Source of the DNA: JAHDWY01 sp964632865
Lineage (GTDB): Bacteria; Hydrogenedentota; Hydrogenedentia; Hydrogenedentales; SLHB01
Direction: 5' to 3'
Assembly (NCBI GenBank): GCA_964632865.1
Contig: CAZWDH010000014.1
Span: forward strand, 1-43,036
DNA: 43,036 nt
The notes below the pieces were generated by a model. The model made no database searches and was not told the origin of the DNA. It worked only from the letters and a program-made list of their open reading frames with translations. A program made the translations under genes and the position numbers. Below are positions 33,475 to 42,600 of this stretch, piece by piece (the first letter of the stretch is position 1; the number at the start of each line of letters is the position of its first letter).

Positions 33475-35478
33475 ATGAGAGAAGAATTCGCAAAACTCCT
33501 CAAGCAACTCCGCAAGAATGCGCCCGGGGCAGATCTGACTGTCGTGCGCAAGGCGTACCGCTTTGCCAACGAGGCCCACCACGGCGTAGAGCGGGAATCG
33601 GGCGACCCGTACGTCTCGCACTGCATCGAAGTGGCGCGCATACTCGCCCAGTCGAATTTGGACCCCACAACGGTCGCGGCCGGACTTCTTCACGATGTGC
33701 TTGAAGACACCCGGGTAACCCACGATGAATTCGAGAAGACCTTTGGCCCGGAAATCACTGCCCTCGTGGATGGCGTGAGCAAGATTAAGTCGATGAAGTG
33801 GTCCACGCCGAACCCCACTCTGCAGGAAAAACAGGCGGAAAACCTGCGCAAGATGCTGGTGGCCACGGCGCGCGACGTACGGGTAATTCTCATCAAGCTG
33901 GCAGACCGCCTGCACAACATCCGGACCATTGAGTTCCTGCGCGACCCGAAACGCGTCGAGCGCATTTGCCGGGAGACGCTCGACATTTATGCGCCGCTCG
34001 CCCATCGGCTCGGTATCGCGCGGTGGAAGTGGGAGTTGGAGGATCATGCCTTTCACCACCTGAACCCGGACGAGTACCGGAACATCGCGACCCATGTTGC
34101 GATGAAACGGCGGGAACGTGAGGCCTGGCTCAACGAGACCATCGAGTACCTGGAGAGTCGCTTGGCCGAAGCGGAAGTGAATGCCCGCGTAATTGGCCGT
34201 CCGAAACACCTCTACAGCATCTATCAGAAGATGGTGCAACAGGGGAAGGCTTTCGACGAGGTAATGGACATCCTCGCCGTGAGGATCATTACGCAAACCG
34301 TCTCAGGCTGTTATAACGCCCTCGGCGTCGTTCACCAGATTTGGACCCCGGTGCCGGGCCGCTTCAAAGACTACGTGGCCATGCCCAAGGTAAACATGTA
34401 CCAGTCCATCCACACGGTCGTGATGCGGGAGAACGGATACCCCTTGGAAATCCAGATCCGTACGGAAGATATGGACCGAACGGCCAGGGAAGGCATCGCC
34501 GCGCATTGGGCCTACAAGGAAGGCGGCAGCGATTCGAAGTTGGACACGCAATTGCGCTGGTTGCGTCAGATGTATGAGTGGCTTCAGGACACCCATGCCC
34601 CCGATGAACTCCTCGACAGCTTGCGACGCGATGTATCGCGGTCAGACATCTACGTGTTCACGCCGAAGGGCGAGGTAAAGGAACTCCCGGAGGGCGCGAC
34701 GCCGTTGGACTTCGCCTATGGCGTCCACTCGGACATTGGCCACCATTGCATCGGCGCCAAGGTGAATGGCCGACTGGTGCCGCTTCGCTACAACCTGCAA
34801 ACCGGAGATGCGGTGGAGATCCTCACGTCGCGCGCGCAGAAGCCGCACCTGGACTGGCTGGAGATCGTGATCACAGGCAAAGCGCGGACGCGCATCCGTC
34901 AGCGGCTGCGCGAACTGGGTGAGCTGGAACCGTTGGAAGGCCAACTCCGGCGCGATACCGTCAAGGTTCTGCCGGAAACCAAACCGAAGATCCGGCAGGT
35001 CGACGACGCCACGCGGGACAAGCTCATCCGCATCGAAGGCTCGAAGGGCATCGCCGTCAATTTCGCCAAGTGTTGCCGGCCCATGCCGGGTCATGCGGTG
35101 ATCGGCTATGCCACGAAGAGTCCCGGCATCACTATCCATCGCGCCGATTGCCGGAACTTCGCGAACACGCAGCGCGACCCGTCGCGCATCATCGAAGCAT
35201 CGTGGGACGGTGAGGAGCATGTGGAAACCGGCATGCGCGTCACCACCGGACAGCGCCCCAACATGCTCGCCGACATCACCAACGCTATTCGCCCCATGAA
35301 CATCAGCATCACCCAGGCCCAGTTCACGCCCGGCGACAACGGCAAGTGCCTCTTCGAATTCATCTTCGAAGCGCCCGACCGCGACAGCGTCGCCCGCGTC
35401 GCCGCCACCATCCGCACCGTCCCCGGTGTCGTCGAAGTCAACCACGTCCCCAGCGAACACATGGCGGGGAAGAAGTAA
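33475..35478 (+). CDS. rel: Bifunctional (p)ppGpp synthetase/hydrolase (RelA/SpoT family)
   Basis: The protein has 667 residues. It makes and degrades the stringent-response alarmones from GTP/GDP and ATP. The hydrolase HD domain is intact (YVSHCIEVARILA, LLHDVLEDTRV, KLADRLHNIRTIEF). The synthetase domain is intact (DILAVRII, RFKDYVAMPKVNMYQSIHT, EIQIRTEDMD, GIAAHWAYK). The RFKD signature is the RxKD form of bifunctional enzymes, not the ExDD form of synthetase-only RelA. The TGS domain (IYVFTPKGEVKELPEGATPL), a CC region (KCCRPMPGHAVIGY) and a C-terminal ACT domain follow. The ATG at 33475 is a conventional start (MREEFAKLLKQL), though its Shine-Dalgarno is weak. UvrB follows after 9 bases, so the two form an operon. 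Confidence 0.95.
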   Translation: MREEFAKLLKQLRKNAPGADLTVVRKAYRFANEAHHGVERESGDPYVSHCIEVARILAQSNLDPTTVAAGLLHDVLEDTRVTHDEFEKTFGPEITALVDGVSKIKSMKWSTPNPTLQEKQAENLRKMLVATARDVRVILIKLADRLHNIRTIEFLRDPKRVERICRETLDIYAPLAHRLGIARWKWELEDHAFHHLNPDEYRNIATHVAMKRREREAWLNETIEYLESRLAEAEVNARVIGRPKHLYSIYQKMVQQGKAFDEVMDILAVRIITQTVSGCYNALGVVHQIWTPVPGRFKDYVAMPKVNMYQSIHTVVMRENGYPLEIQIRTEDMDRTAREGIAAHWAYKEGGSDSKLDTQLRWLRQMYEWLQDTHAPDELLDSLRRDVSRSDIYVFTPKGEVKELPEGATPLDFAYGVHSDIGHHCIGAKVNGRLVPLRYNLQTGDAVEILTSRAQKPHLDWLEIVITGKARTRIRQRLRELGELEPLEGQLRRDTVKVLPETKPKIRQVDDATRDKLIRIEGSKGIAVNFAKCCRPMPGHAVIGYATKSPGITIHRADCRNFANTQRDPSRIIEASWDGEEHVETGMRVTTGQRPNMLADITNAIRPMNISITQAQFTPGDNGKCLFEFIFEAPDRDSVARVAATIRTVPGVVEVNHVPSEHMAGKK

Positions 35479-35487
35479 GGTCGGTAT

Positions 35488-37518
35488 ATGCCTGAACGGG
35501 TCCGTATAGACACGCTCGAAACCGCGCCTTTTAGAATCGCGAGCGAGTTCAAGCCGGAAGGCGACCAGCCGAAGGCTATCCGCGAGTTGACGCGGGGGCT
35601 GCGGGAAGGGCTGAAGCATCAGGTCTTGCTGGGCGTGACGGGGTCGGGGAAGACCTTCACGGTGGCGAACGTCGTCGCGGAGGTGAACCGTCCGGCGCTG
35701 GTCATCGCGCCGAACAAGATTCTTGCGGCCCAGTTGTATTCGGAGTTCAAGAGTCTCTTTCCCGAGAATGCGGTCGAGTATTTCGTCAGCTATTACGACT
35801 ATTACCAGCCGGAGGCGTACGTCCCGACAACGGACACGTACATCGAAAAAGAATCGTCCATCAACGACGAGATTGACAAGATGCGCCACTCGGCCACGCG
35901 GGCGCTGCTCACGCGGCGCGACGTGATCATCGTGGCCAGCGTGTCCTGCATTTACGGTATCGGGTCGCCGGAAACGTACAACGCGTTGCGCGTGGAGTTG
36001 GAGCCGGGGCAAACGATCGACCGCGAGGATTTGATTGCCGGCCTCGTCGCGATGCAGTACAGCCGGAACGACGTGGACTTCTACCGCGGCACCTTCCGCG
36101 TGCGGGGCGACACCATCGATATCTTTCCCGCGTACGAGGCGGAGATCGCGATACGGGTCGAACTGTTCGGCGATGAGATCGATGGGCTCTACGAAATCGA
36201 CCCCTTGCGCGGCACGGTTAACCGGAAACTGCGGCGGACCGCGATCTATCCCGGCTCCCATTACGCCACCACGGCCGACGTGTTGCGTACGGCGATCCAG
36301 GGCATCGAGTTCGAACTGGAAGAGCGCGTGAAGGACCTGGAGGGCGAGAACCAGATCCTCGAATCGCAGCGCCTGTCGCAGCGCACGCGGTTTGACATCG
36401 AAATGCTCAGCGAAATTGGATATTGCAACGGCATCGAGAATTATTCGCGGCACCTCGACGGCCGCATGCCGGGCGAACCGCCGTACACGTTGATCAATTA
36501 CTTTCCCGACGACGGGATTATCGTGCTGGACGAAAGCCACATCACGGTGCCGCAACTGGAGGCCATGTATAAGGGCGACCGTTCGCGCAAGGACAAGCTG
36601 GTCGAGTACGGATTTCGCCTGCCCTGCGCGCGGGACAACCGGCCGCTCAAGTTCGCGGAGTTCGAGAAGCTGGCGGGCCAACGCATCTACGTCAGCGCCA
36701 CGCCGGGACCCTATGAACTGAAAGCCAGCGAAGGCCTTATCGTGGAGCAGGTGGTGCGTCCGACGGGGTTGATCGATCCGGAAGTCGAGGTGCGTCCCGC
36801 GTCGTCGCAGGTGGACGATCTGCTGGACGAGATCCGCAAAGTCGTCGCGACGAATCAACGCGTGCTGGTCACGACGCTGACCAAACGCATGGCGGAAGAC
36901 CTCACGGAATACCTGCGCGATCTGAACATCCGCGTCCGTTACATGCACTCCGACGTGGAGACTCTGGAGCGCATCGAACTCGTGCGCGCCTTGCGCGCAG
37001 GCGAGTACGACGTCATGGTCGGCATCAACCTGCTTCGCGAAGGGCTGGACCTGCCGGAGGTTGCCCTTGTCGCGATCCTCGACGCGGACAAAGAAGGCTA
37101 CCTCCGTTCCGAACCGAGCCTCGTGCAGACCTGCGGCCGCGCGGCGCCAAACGTAAACGGCCGGGTCATCATGTACGCCGACCAAACGACGGGGTCGATG
37201 ACGCGCGCGCTGGAAGAAATGGAGCGCCGCCGCGAAAAGCAGTTAGCCTACAACAAGAAGCACAAGATCACCCCGCGCTCGATTCAGAAGGCCATCGCCG
37301 ACGTAATGAACAGCATACACGAGCGCGACTATGTGACCGTTGCCAAGGCGGCGGAGGAACAGGATCTGTACGTGCCCACCTTCAACCTCGCCAAGACCAT
37401 CCGCGACCTCAAGAAGAAGATGAAAGAAGCGGCGGGCAAGATGGAATTCGAGAAGGCCGCTGAGTACCGGGACCGGATCCTCGCGTTGGAGCGCCGGCAA
37501 ATCGAAGAGGGGTTGTAG
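35488..37518 (+). CDS. uvrB: Excinuclease ABC subunit B, with altered helicase motif VI
   Basis: The protein has 676 residues, normal for UvrB. UvrB verifies DNA damage after loading by UvrA and recruits UvrC in nucleotide excision repair. Visible parts are Walker A GVTGSGKTFT, the beta-hairpin region YYDYYQPEAYVPTTDTYIEK, Walker B VLDESH, motif V GINLLREGLDLPEV, motif VI and the C-terminal UVR domain that binds UvrC (MKEAAGKMEFEKAAEYRDR). One residue is odd: motif VI reads QTCGRAAPN where UvrB and other SF2 helicases have QTIGRAARN, putting Pro554 (codon CCA, 37147-37149) in place of an arginine expected to contact ATP. Everything else is intact, so this could be a real change or a single-base error. 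Cotranscribed with rel. Confidence 0.95.
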   Translation: MPERVRIDTLETAPFRIASEFKPEGDQPKAIRELTRGLREGLKHQVLLGVTGSGKTFTVANVVAEVNRPALVIAPNKILAAQLYSEFKSLFPENAVEYFVSYYDYYQPEAYVPTTDTYIEKESSINDEIDKMRHSATRALLTRRDVIIVASVSCIYGIGSPETYNALRVELEPGQTIDREDLIAGLVAMQYSRNDVDFYRGTFRVRGDTIDIFPAYEAEIAIRVELFGDEIDGLYEIDPLRGTVNRKLRRTAIYPGSHYATTADVLRTAIQGIEFELEERVKDLEGENQILESQRLSQRTRFDIEMLSEIGYCNGIENYSRHLDGRMPGEPPYTLINYFPDDGIIVLDESHITVPQLEAMYKGDRSRKDKLVEYGFRLPCARDNRPLKFAEFEKLAGQRIYVSATPGPYELKASEGLIVEQVVRPTGLIDPEVEVRPASSQVDDLLDEIRKVVATNQRVLVTTLTKRMAEDLTEYLRDLNIRVRYMHSDVETLERIELVRALRAGEYDVMVGINLLREGLDLPEVALVAILDADKEGYLRSEPSLVQTCGRAAPNVNGRVIMYADQTTGSMTRALEEMERRREKQLAYNKKHKITPRSIQKAIADVMNSIHERDYVTVAKAAEEQDLYVPTFNLAKTIRDLKKKMKEAAGKMEFEKAAEYRDRILALERRQIEEGL

Positions 37519-37532
37519 CTTTCCGTCCCGGT

Positions 37533-37560
37533 TTGCTCGTCCCCCGCCAATTGGTACAAT
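37533..37560 (+). promoter_or_regulatory. Putative promoter of the GH3-GH9 operon
   Basis: TTGCTC (37533-37538), 16-base spacer and TACAAT (37555-37560) preceded by TGG, an extended -10. It lies 24 bases before the ATG at 37585, giving a short leader that contains the AGGAG ribosome binding site. Confidence 0.5.
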
Positions 37561-37584
37561 TGCGCGATACAGCGAGGAGCCCCC

Positions 37585-39648
37585 ATGCGCAATTTGCACA
37601 GTCTGACTTTGATCGTCCTACTGCTCGCCCTGTCACTGCCGGCCACCGCGCAGCGGAACCAGACCGGTTTTGGCGCGTCCACGCGCGATGTGGTCGACGC
37701 GCCACCCATCTCCAAGCCGGAATCGACGCCCGAGCCGAAACCCGATTCCGACGAGTCGCCTGTCGACGAACCGGCACAACTGGTCCAATCGCTCAACCTG
37801 CGGCAACGGGTGTCGCAACTGATGCTGGTCACCCTGACCGGCACGCCCAGGCCGGACGCGTCCGATCAGGAACTGCTTGCCAAGTACTCGCCGGGGGGTG
37901 TGATCCTTCCGCCGGTGTCCCGGCCCACGACCGCGGCCAGCTACGTCGCCGCGATCCGGCAGATGCCCATGGAGATGGCGACCGGCATTCCGCTGTTCAT
38001 TGGCACGAACCTGTACGAGCTGCCGCGACGGGGCAACGCGCAGCTGGACGACAGTTTCATTGCGCTGCCCTCGTTGCTGGCGATTGCCGCGGCAAACGAT
38101 GCGGACGTGACCAAACGGCTGGCCGGGCTGACCGCCGACCATCTCACGCTGATGGGGTTCAACTTCCACCTGGGGCCTTCGCTGTCCCTGGCCCCCACCC
38201 TGCCCGACGCGACCGGCAGCATCGAATGCCTCGGTTCCGATCCGGCCTTCGTTGGCGACACGGCTGCGGCCATCGTCTCCGCCATGACTGAACACAAGGT
38301 CATCGCGGTGCCCATGGGATTCCCGGGAGGCGGCGCCAACCGTGCACCCCGAATGCCGGCTATTCTGCTTACGCCGTCGGCGACGGTCGCGGAGATCGAC
38401 CTCTTGCCCTTTAAGAAAGCCATTGATGCCGGAGTGGAAGTGATCCATGTGGGAAACACGCTGGTCCCGACACTCGACCCCGCGAACGAACCCGCGAGCC
38501 TATCGTCCGTCGTCATGCGGGACATCCTGCGTCAGCAACTGGGCTTCCAGGGCGTCATCATCGCGGGGCCCATGGATACCAACGACATCGCCGTCAAACA
38601 TGACCCTACGAAGGCCGCGATAATGGCTCTGCAAGCCGGCGCGGACATGATCTACTGGAACGAGGCCGGCCGCCGGGTCATGAAGACCGTTGACGACGTC
38701 GTTACCGCCATCGGCAACGGTGAGATGAGTCAGGACGCCGTGGACACGTCGCTTGCGCGCATCATCGCGCTGAAGGACAAGTACGAACTGCGGAAACGGG
38801 AGTTGCCGACCACCAAGGACGCGGCAGCACTGGCGAAGAAGAAGGCCTATCCCGACGAGTCGTACGAGATCGAACGCCGCTCCATCACGCTCGTTCAGAA
38901 TCGCGGCAACGTGCTGCCCCTGAACAAGGCCGAGTCTGTCCCCGTAGGCGTGACGGGCGTCGCGGGTGTGGAGACCCTCGCGGATGCGCTGGAGGAATAC
39001 ATCAAGCCGGTATCGCGCCAGCGAATCGGCTCCGCGAAGTACGGCGGCGAGATCTACGACTTCGAGATCGCGCGGCTCACGTCCCACATTCGCGGCATCA
39101 AAACGGTTGTCGTGATCGTCACGCCGGATATCCGCATGAGCACGCAACTCGAACTCATCTCCGCGTTGCGCAGCAAAGGCGTTCGTGTTGTGGTGGTTCT
39201 CTTGGGTTATCCAAGCACCTTGCCGGATTTGGTCGATGCCGAAGCCATCGTTCTGAGTTACAGCAATCCGGATGCCATCGATCAAAGCATGCGGGCCGTA
39301 GCCGATGTGCTCGTTGGACAGGGGCCGTTAGGGTTGTTGCCCGTGGTTCGCGACATCCACGCGAAAGTGGGCGAACCGGTGTCCTTCAGCGTGCTCGACA
39401 TCCTGCGGTCTCCGTCGGGGATGCTGCCGGTGACCATCGAAGCACCTTTCGTGGCGGGCCTTTCGGTCCCGTATGACCCCACGTTTTCGCTCAAGAAGGT
39501 AGAGTGGGACTTCGGCGACGGCAAGCAATCCAAGGAATTTTTCCTGGAGCGCGCCTATACGGAACCGGGACGCTACCCGATTACGTTGACGGTTACAGAC
39601 AAACTGAAGCAGACGACTTCGCGCACGCTTTACGCCGTGGTCGAATAG
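37585..39648 (+). CDS. Exported GH3-like protein with degenerate active site and C-terminal PKD domain
   Basis: The protein has 687 residues. AGGAG lies 5 bases before the ATG. It has a signal peptide (MRNLHSLTLIVLLLALSLPA), a Pro/Asp/Glu-rich linker (about 37-62), and then a fold clearly like the GH3 N-terminal barrel (YSPGGVILPP, GIPLFIGTN, LGFQGVIIAGPMDTNDI, ALQAGADMIYWNEAG) and the GH3 C-terminal alpha/beta domain (ITLVQNRGNVLPLNK). The last 85 residues are a PKD domain (VEWDFGDGKQSKEFF, RYPITLTVTD). The GH3 catalytic features are gone: the nucleophile region, normally VxxDDLxM, is IIAGPMD (325-331), and the KHFPGHG substrate/acid-base motif is VPMGFPGGG (242-250). It is therefore probably a binding protein or pseudoenzyme. 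It is first in an operon with the GH9 gene, 11 bases apart. Confidence 0.88.
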   Translation: MRNLHSLTLIVLLLALSLPATAQRNQTGFGASTRDVVDAPPISKPESTPEPKPDSDESPVDEPAQLVQSLNLRQRVSQLMLVTLTGTPRPDASDQELLAKYSPGGVILPPVSRPTTAASYVAAIRQMPMEMATGIPLFIGTNLYELPRRGNAQLDDSFIALPSLLAIAAANDADVTKRLAGLTADHLTLMGFNFHLGPSLSLAPTLPDATGSIECLGSDPAFVGDTAAAIVSAMTEHKVIAVPMGFPGGGANRAPRMPAILLTPSATVAEIDLLPFKKAIDAGVEVIHVGNTLVPTLDPANEPASLSSVVMRDILRQQLGFQGVIIAGPMDTNDIAVKHDPTKAAIMALQAGADMIYWNEAGRRVMKTVDDVVTAIGNGEMSQDAVDTSLARIIALKDKYELRKRELPTTKDAAALAKKKAYPDESYEIERRSITLVQNRGNVLPLNKAESVPVGVTGVAGVETLADALEEYIKPVSRQRIGSAKYGGEIYDFEIARLTSHIRGIKTVVVIVTPDIRMSTQLELISALRSKGVRVVVVLLGYPSTLPDLVDAEAIVLSYSNPDAIDQSMRAVADVLVGQGPLGLLPVVRDIHAKVGEPVSFSVLDILRSPSGMLPVTIEAPFVAGLSVPYDPTFSLKKVEWDFGDGKQSKEFFLERAYTEPGRYPITLTVTDKLKQTTSRTLYAVVE

Positions 39649-39659
39649 GGGGATTCTGC

Positions 39660-42600
39660 ATGTACACGTCAAGCAAGGGACCGCTCTGTCCGCGAGCCGC
39701 CGTACTTGCCCTGACGGCGGGCGTACTGGCGTGGCAAGCTTCTACTGCCGAACCCGAACTCATCTGGACCTACGAGGCCCAATCAAATCTGTATCCTTCG
39801 CCCCTTGTCGCGGATGTCCACCGCAGTCCGGGTCTCGAGACCATCATCAGCGACAGCGAGGTCCGAGAAATGCTGTGCGTCGACGCGAAAGGGGAATTGC
39901 TCTGGCGATACGCAGGGGGATGGACCCGGCGGTTAACCTCCGGCGCTTCGCTGAGCTTCACCGCGCGCGACGGTGAGGGCACACTCTTGATCGGCAACTC
40001 GGATGGGAAACTCTGCTGCGTTGACGCCGCGACCGGCCAGGAACTGTGGACGCGCAACGTCGGGTCGATCGAATGGGGCACGGCCATCTGGGCTGACCTT
40101 GACGGGGACGGCGTTGATGAGGCTATTGCGGGTACGCAAAACGCCATCGTGGCGCTCACCGCGACGGGCGACCCACTATGGACGCGCGAATCCATTGAGG
40201 GAGGACCGCTGCACATCGGTGGTCCGATTGCCGCGGCGGATCTCGACGGCGACGACCGCGTGGAGATCGTCGCGCTCGACCAGTCTGGACCTTGCTGCGT
40301 TAGTTACAACGGCGAAGTGCGCTGGCACCGGATTACCGGCGACCAGTTTCAAGGTGCGCCAGTGGTCACGCGACTGGTCAACGATGGGCCTACAGTCATC
40401 CTCGCGCTATCCGGCAACAGCGATTTTGTCTACTGCTTCGACGCGTTGAATGGCGAACCGCTTTGGAAACGCGGGGTTCTCGGCCCGCCCGATGCCTATG
40501 CCGCAGGGGGACTCGCGGTAGGCGATATCGATGGCGACGGCTCCACCGAGATCATCGCTCCGGACAACTCCGGGCACGTTCACTGCATCGATCACACGGG
40601 CACGCTGCGGTGGGTCTTTACAACGGACAAGGCTACACATGGCGCGGCGTCCATCGGCGACGTGGACGGTGATGGCGAGATCGAAATCCTCGTCGCGAGC
40701 GGCGATCACAATCTCTACTGCATCAACGCCCACGGCCGCCTCGAGTGGAAGTATCGAGCCGGGCTTCGCCTGATTCGTCCCGCTACGATTACGGATATCG
40801 ACGGCGACGGCAGGACCGACATTCTTTTTGGTGGCAGCGACCGCGCGTTGCGGTGTCTCACCCTGGGCGGCCGGTACGATCCTGCGTTAGTTCCCTGGCC
40901 CTCGAACCGCGCCAATATCGCTGAAACGGGATCCACATTAGATCGCGAAACGGCCACGACGAGGCTGGTGTCCACCACACGCGAACTCGTGGACAACGGC
41001 GATTTCCGCCGCGCTGAATCCAGGCCACACGACGGCGACAACGGGCCGCTGACGGAAGTGCGCGTGCCTGTCGGTTGGCGTGAAGAATCACTGGACGCAA
41101 GGCTGCGTTGGACTGAATCGGGCGGGCGCGACAATTCGCCTTGCGCTATCGTCCTGCCCGGCGCTGCGGACACGGTTTTCGCATCCAAGCCCATCCCGAT
41201 TGGCGCCGGCATGGTGCGAGTAGACGCCAGAGTATTCGTGACGGGTAACGGTCACGAAGACGCTTCGGCTTGCCTTCGTTGGTTGGGCGACCGGGGCGAG
41301 TTGCGGGTTGACGCACTGCAATCCGGTGATGAAACGGAGGGTTGGCGCGCCCTCGCAGGCACCGGTATTCAACCGCCGCAGAGTGCGGAGTGGGTCCAGT
41401 TGGTCTGCACGACGCCTGCAAGCGACACAGAGATTCGCTGGGACGAGGCAACCATCGTAGCGCACTACGATGAACGCCCCTTGATCAAACCGGCCGTAAA
41501 CCAGGTTGGATACGACATGGGCGCGCCGAAACGGTTCACGGCGTGGAGCAACTTCGTGGGCGAGTCGCCGGCGACGTTTGCGCTTGTGGATGAATCGGGA
41601 ACCGTCGCATTTGAAGGCGAACTGACGCATGAAGGCCGCATTACCGGCGCCTACGGGAACGATTGGGGCAATGAATATTGGCGCGGCGACTTTTCCGCGT
41701 TCGACGAACCCGGATCATATCGCGTTCGGGTTAGTATCGACGACGCATTCGGTGAATCGTGGCCGTTTACCATCGCTGAAAATCGCATCTGGACGAAGAC
41801 GGCAGAGCCTGCGTACCAATTCTTTTTCTACCAGCGATGCGGCATGGAGATCCCGGGCTTCCACGGCCCCTGCCATCTGGATGACGCGGTCAGTCCGGAC
41901 GGCGAACGGCAGTACAGCTTGTCCGGCGGCTGGCACGACGCCGGCGACTACAACACGTACAACAACGCACCCTACGTCTACGGGCTGCTTCGCGCATACG
42001 AAGCCCGCACGGATGCATTCAATGCCATCGATCGCGACGGCAACGGACAGAGCGATTTTCTGGATGAGATTCTCTGGGGCGCGGATCTCATGCGCCGCAT
42101 GCTCGCGCCGGACGGTTCCTCCCGTGGCGACATCTCCTCCGGCTACGGGTTTTGGGGTCCGCCGGAACTGGAAACTGACAACATCCCCAACACGGGAGAC
42201 GAACGGCGTATCCGAGGCGCGGAATCGGGGAACGACCCCGCCAACCACTTGGCCGCCGCCGCGAAGATTGCCCGCTTCATCGAGCCGAACGATGCCTACG
42301 TCGACGCGGCTAGGCAGGCCTTCGCATGGCGCGCGGAACGCGGCTCTCGCGATGCGCGCCAGTTGAGCGCCGCGCTCGATCTCTACGCGTTAACCGGCGA
42401 GGCCGCATACGCGGACGCGGCGCGCGCACTGTTGCCGGAGGTCGGATATGCGGACGCGGCAATTGTTGAACGATACGATGAGATCTTCAACGAAGATCAT
42501 TCCGCTCAGGTACGCGAAGCATACGTGGCGCATGCGGACGCGATTCTCGGGCTTGCGCAGAACCCCTTTGGCGTGTACATGTACGGGCCTCCGGACAATC

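Noticed and set aside
34642..37185. An 847-codon open frame on the minus strand
   Set aside because: It lies opposite rel and uvrB, whose protein motifs are unmistakable; it is a shadow frame produced by GC-rich codon use.
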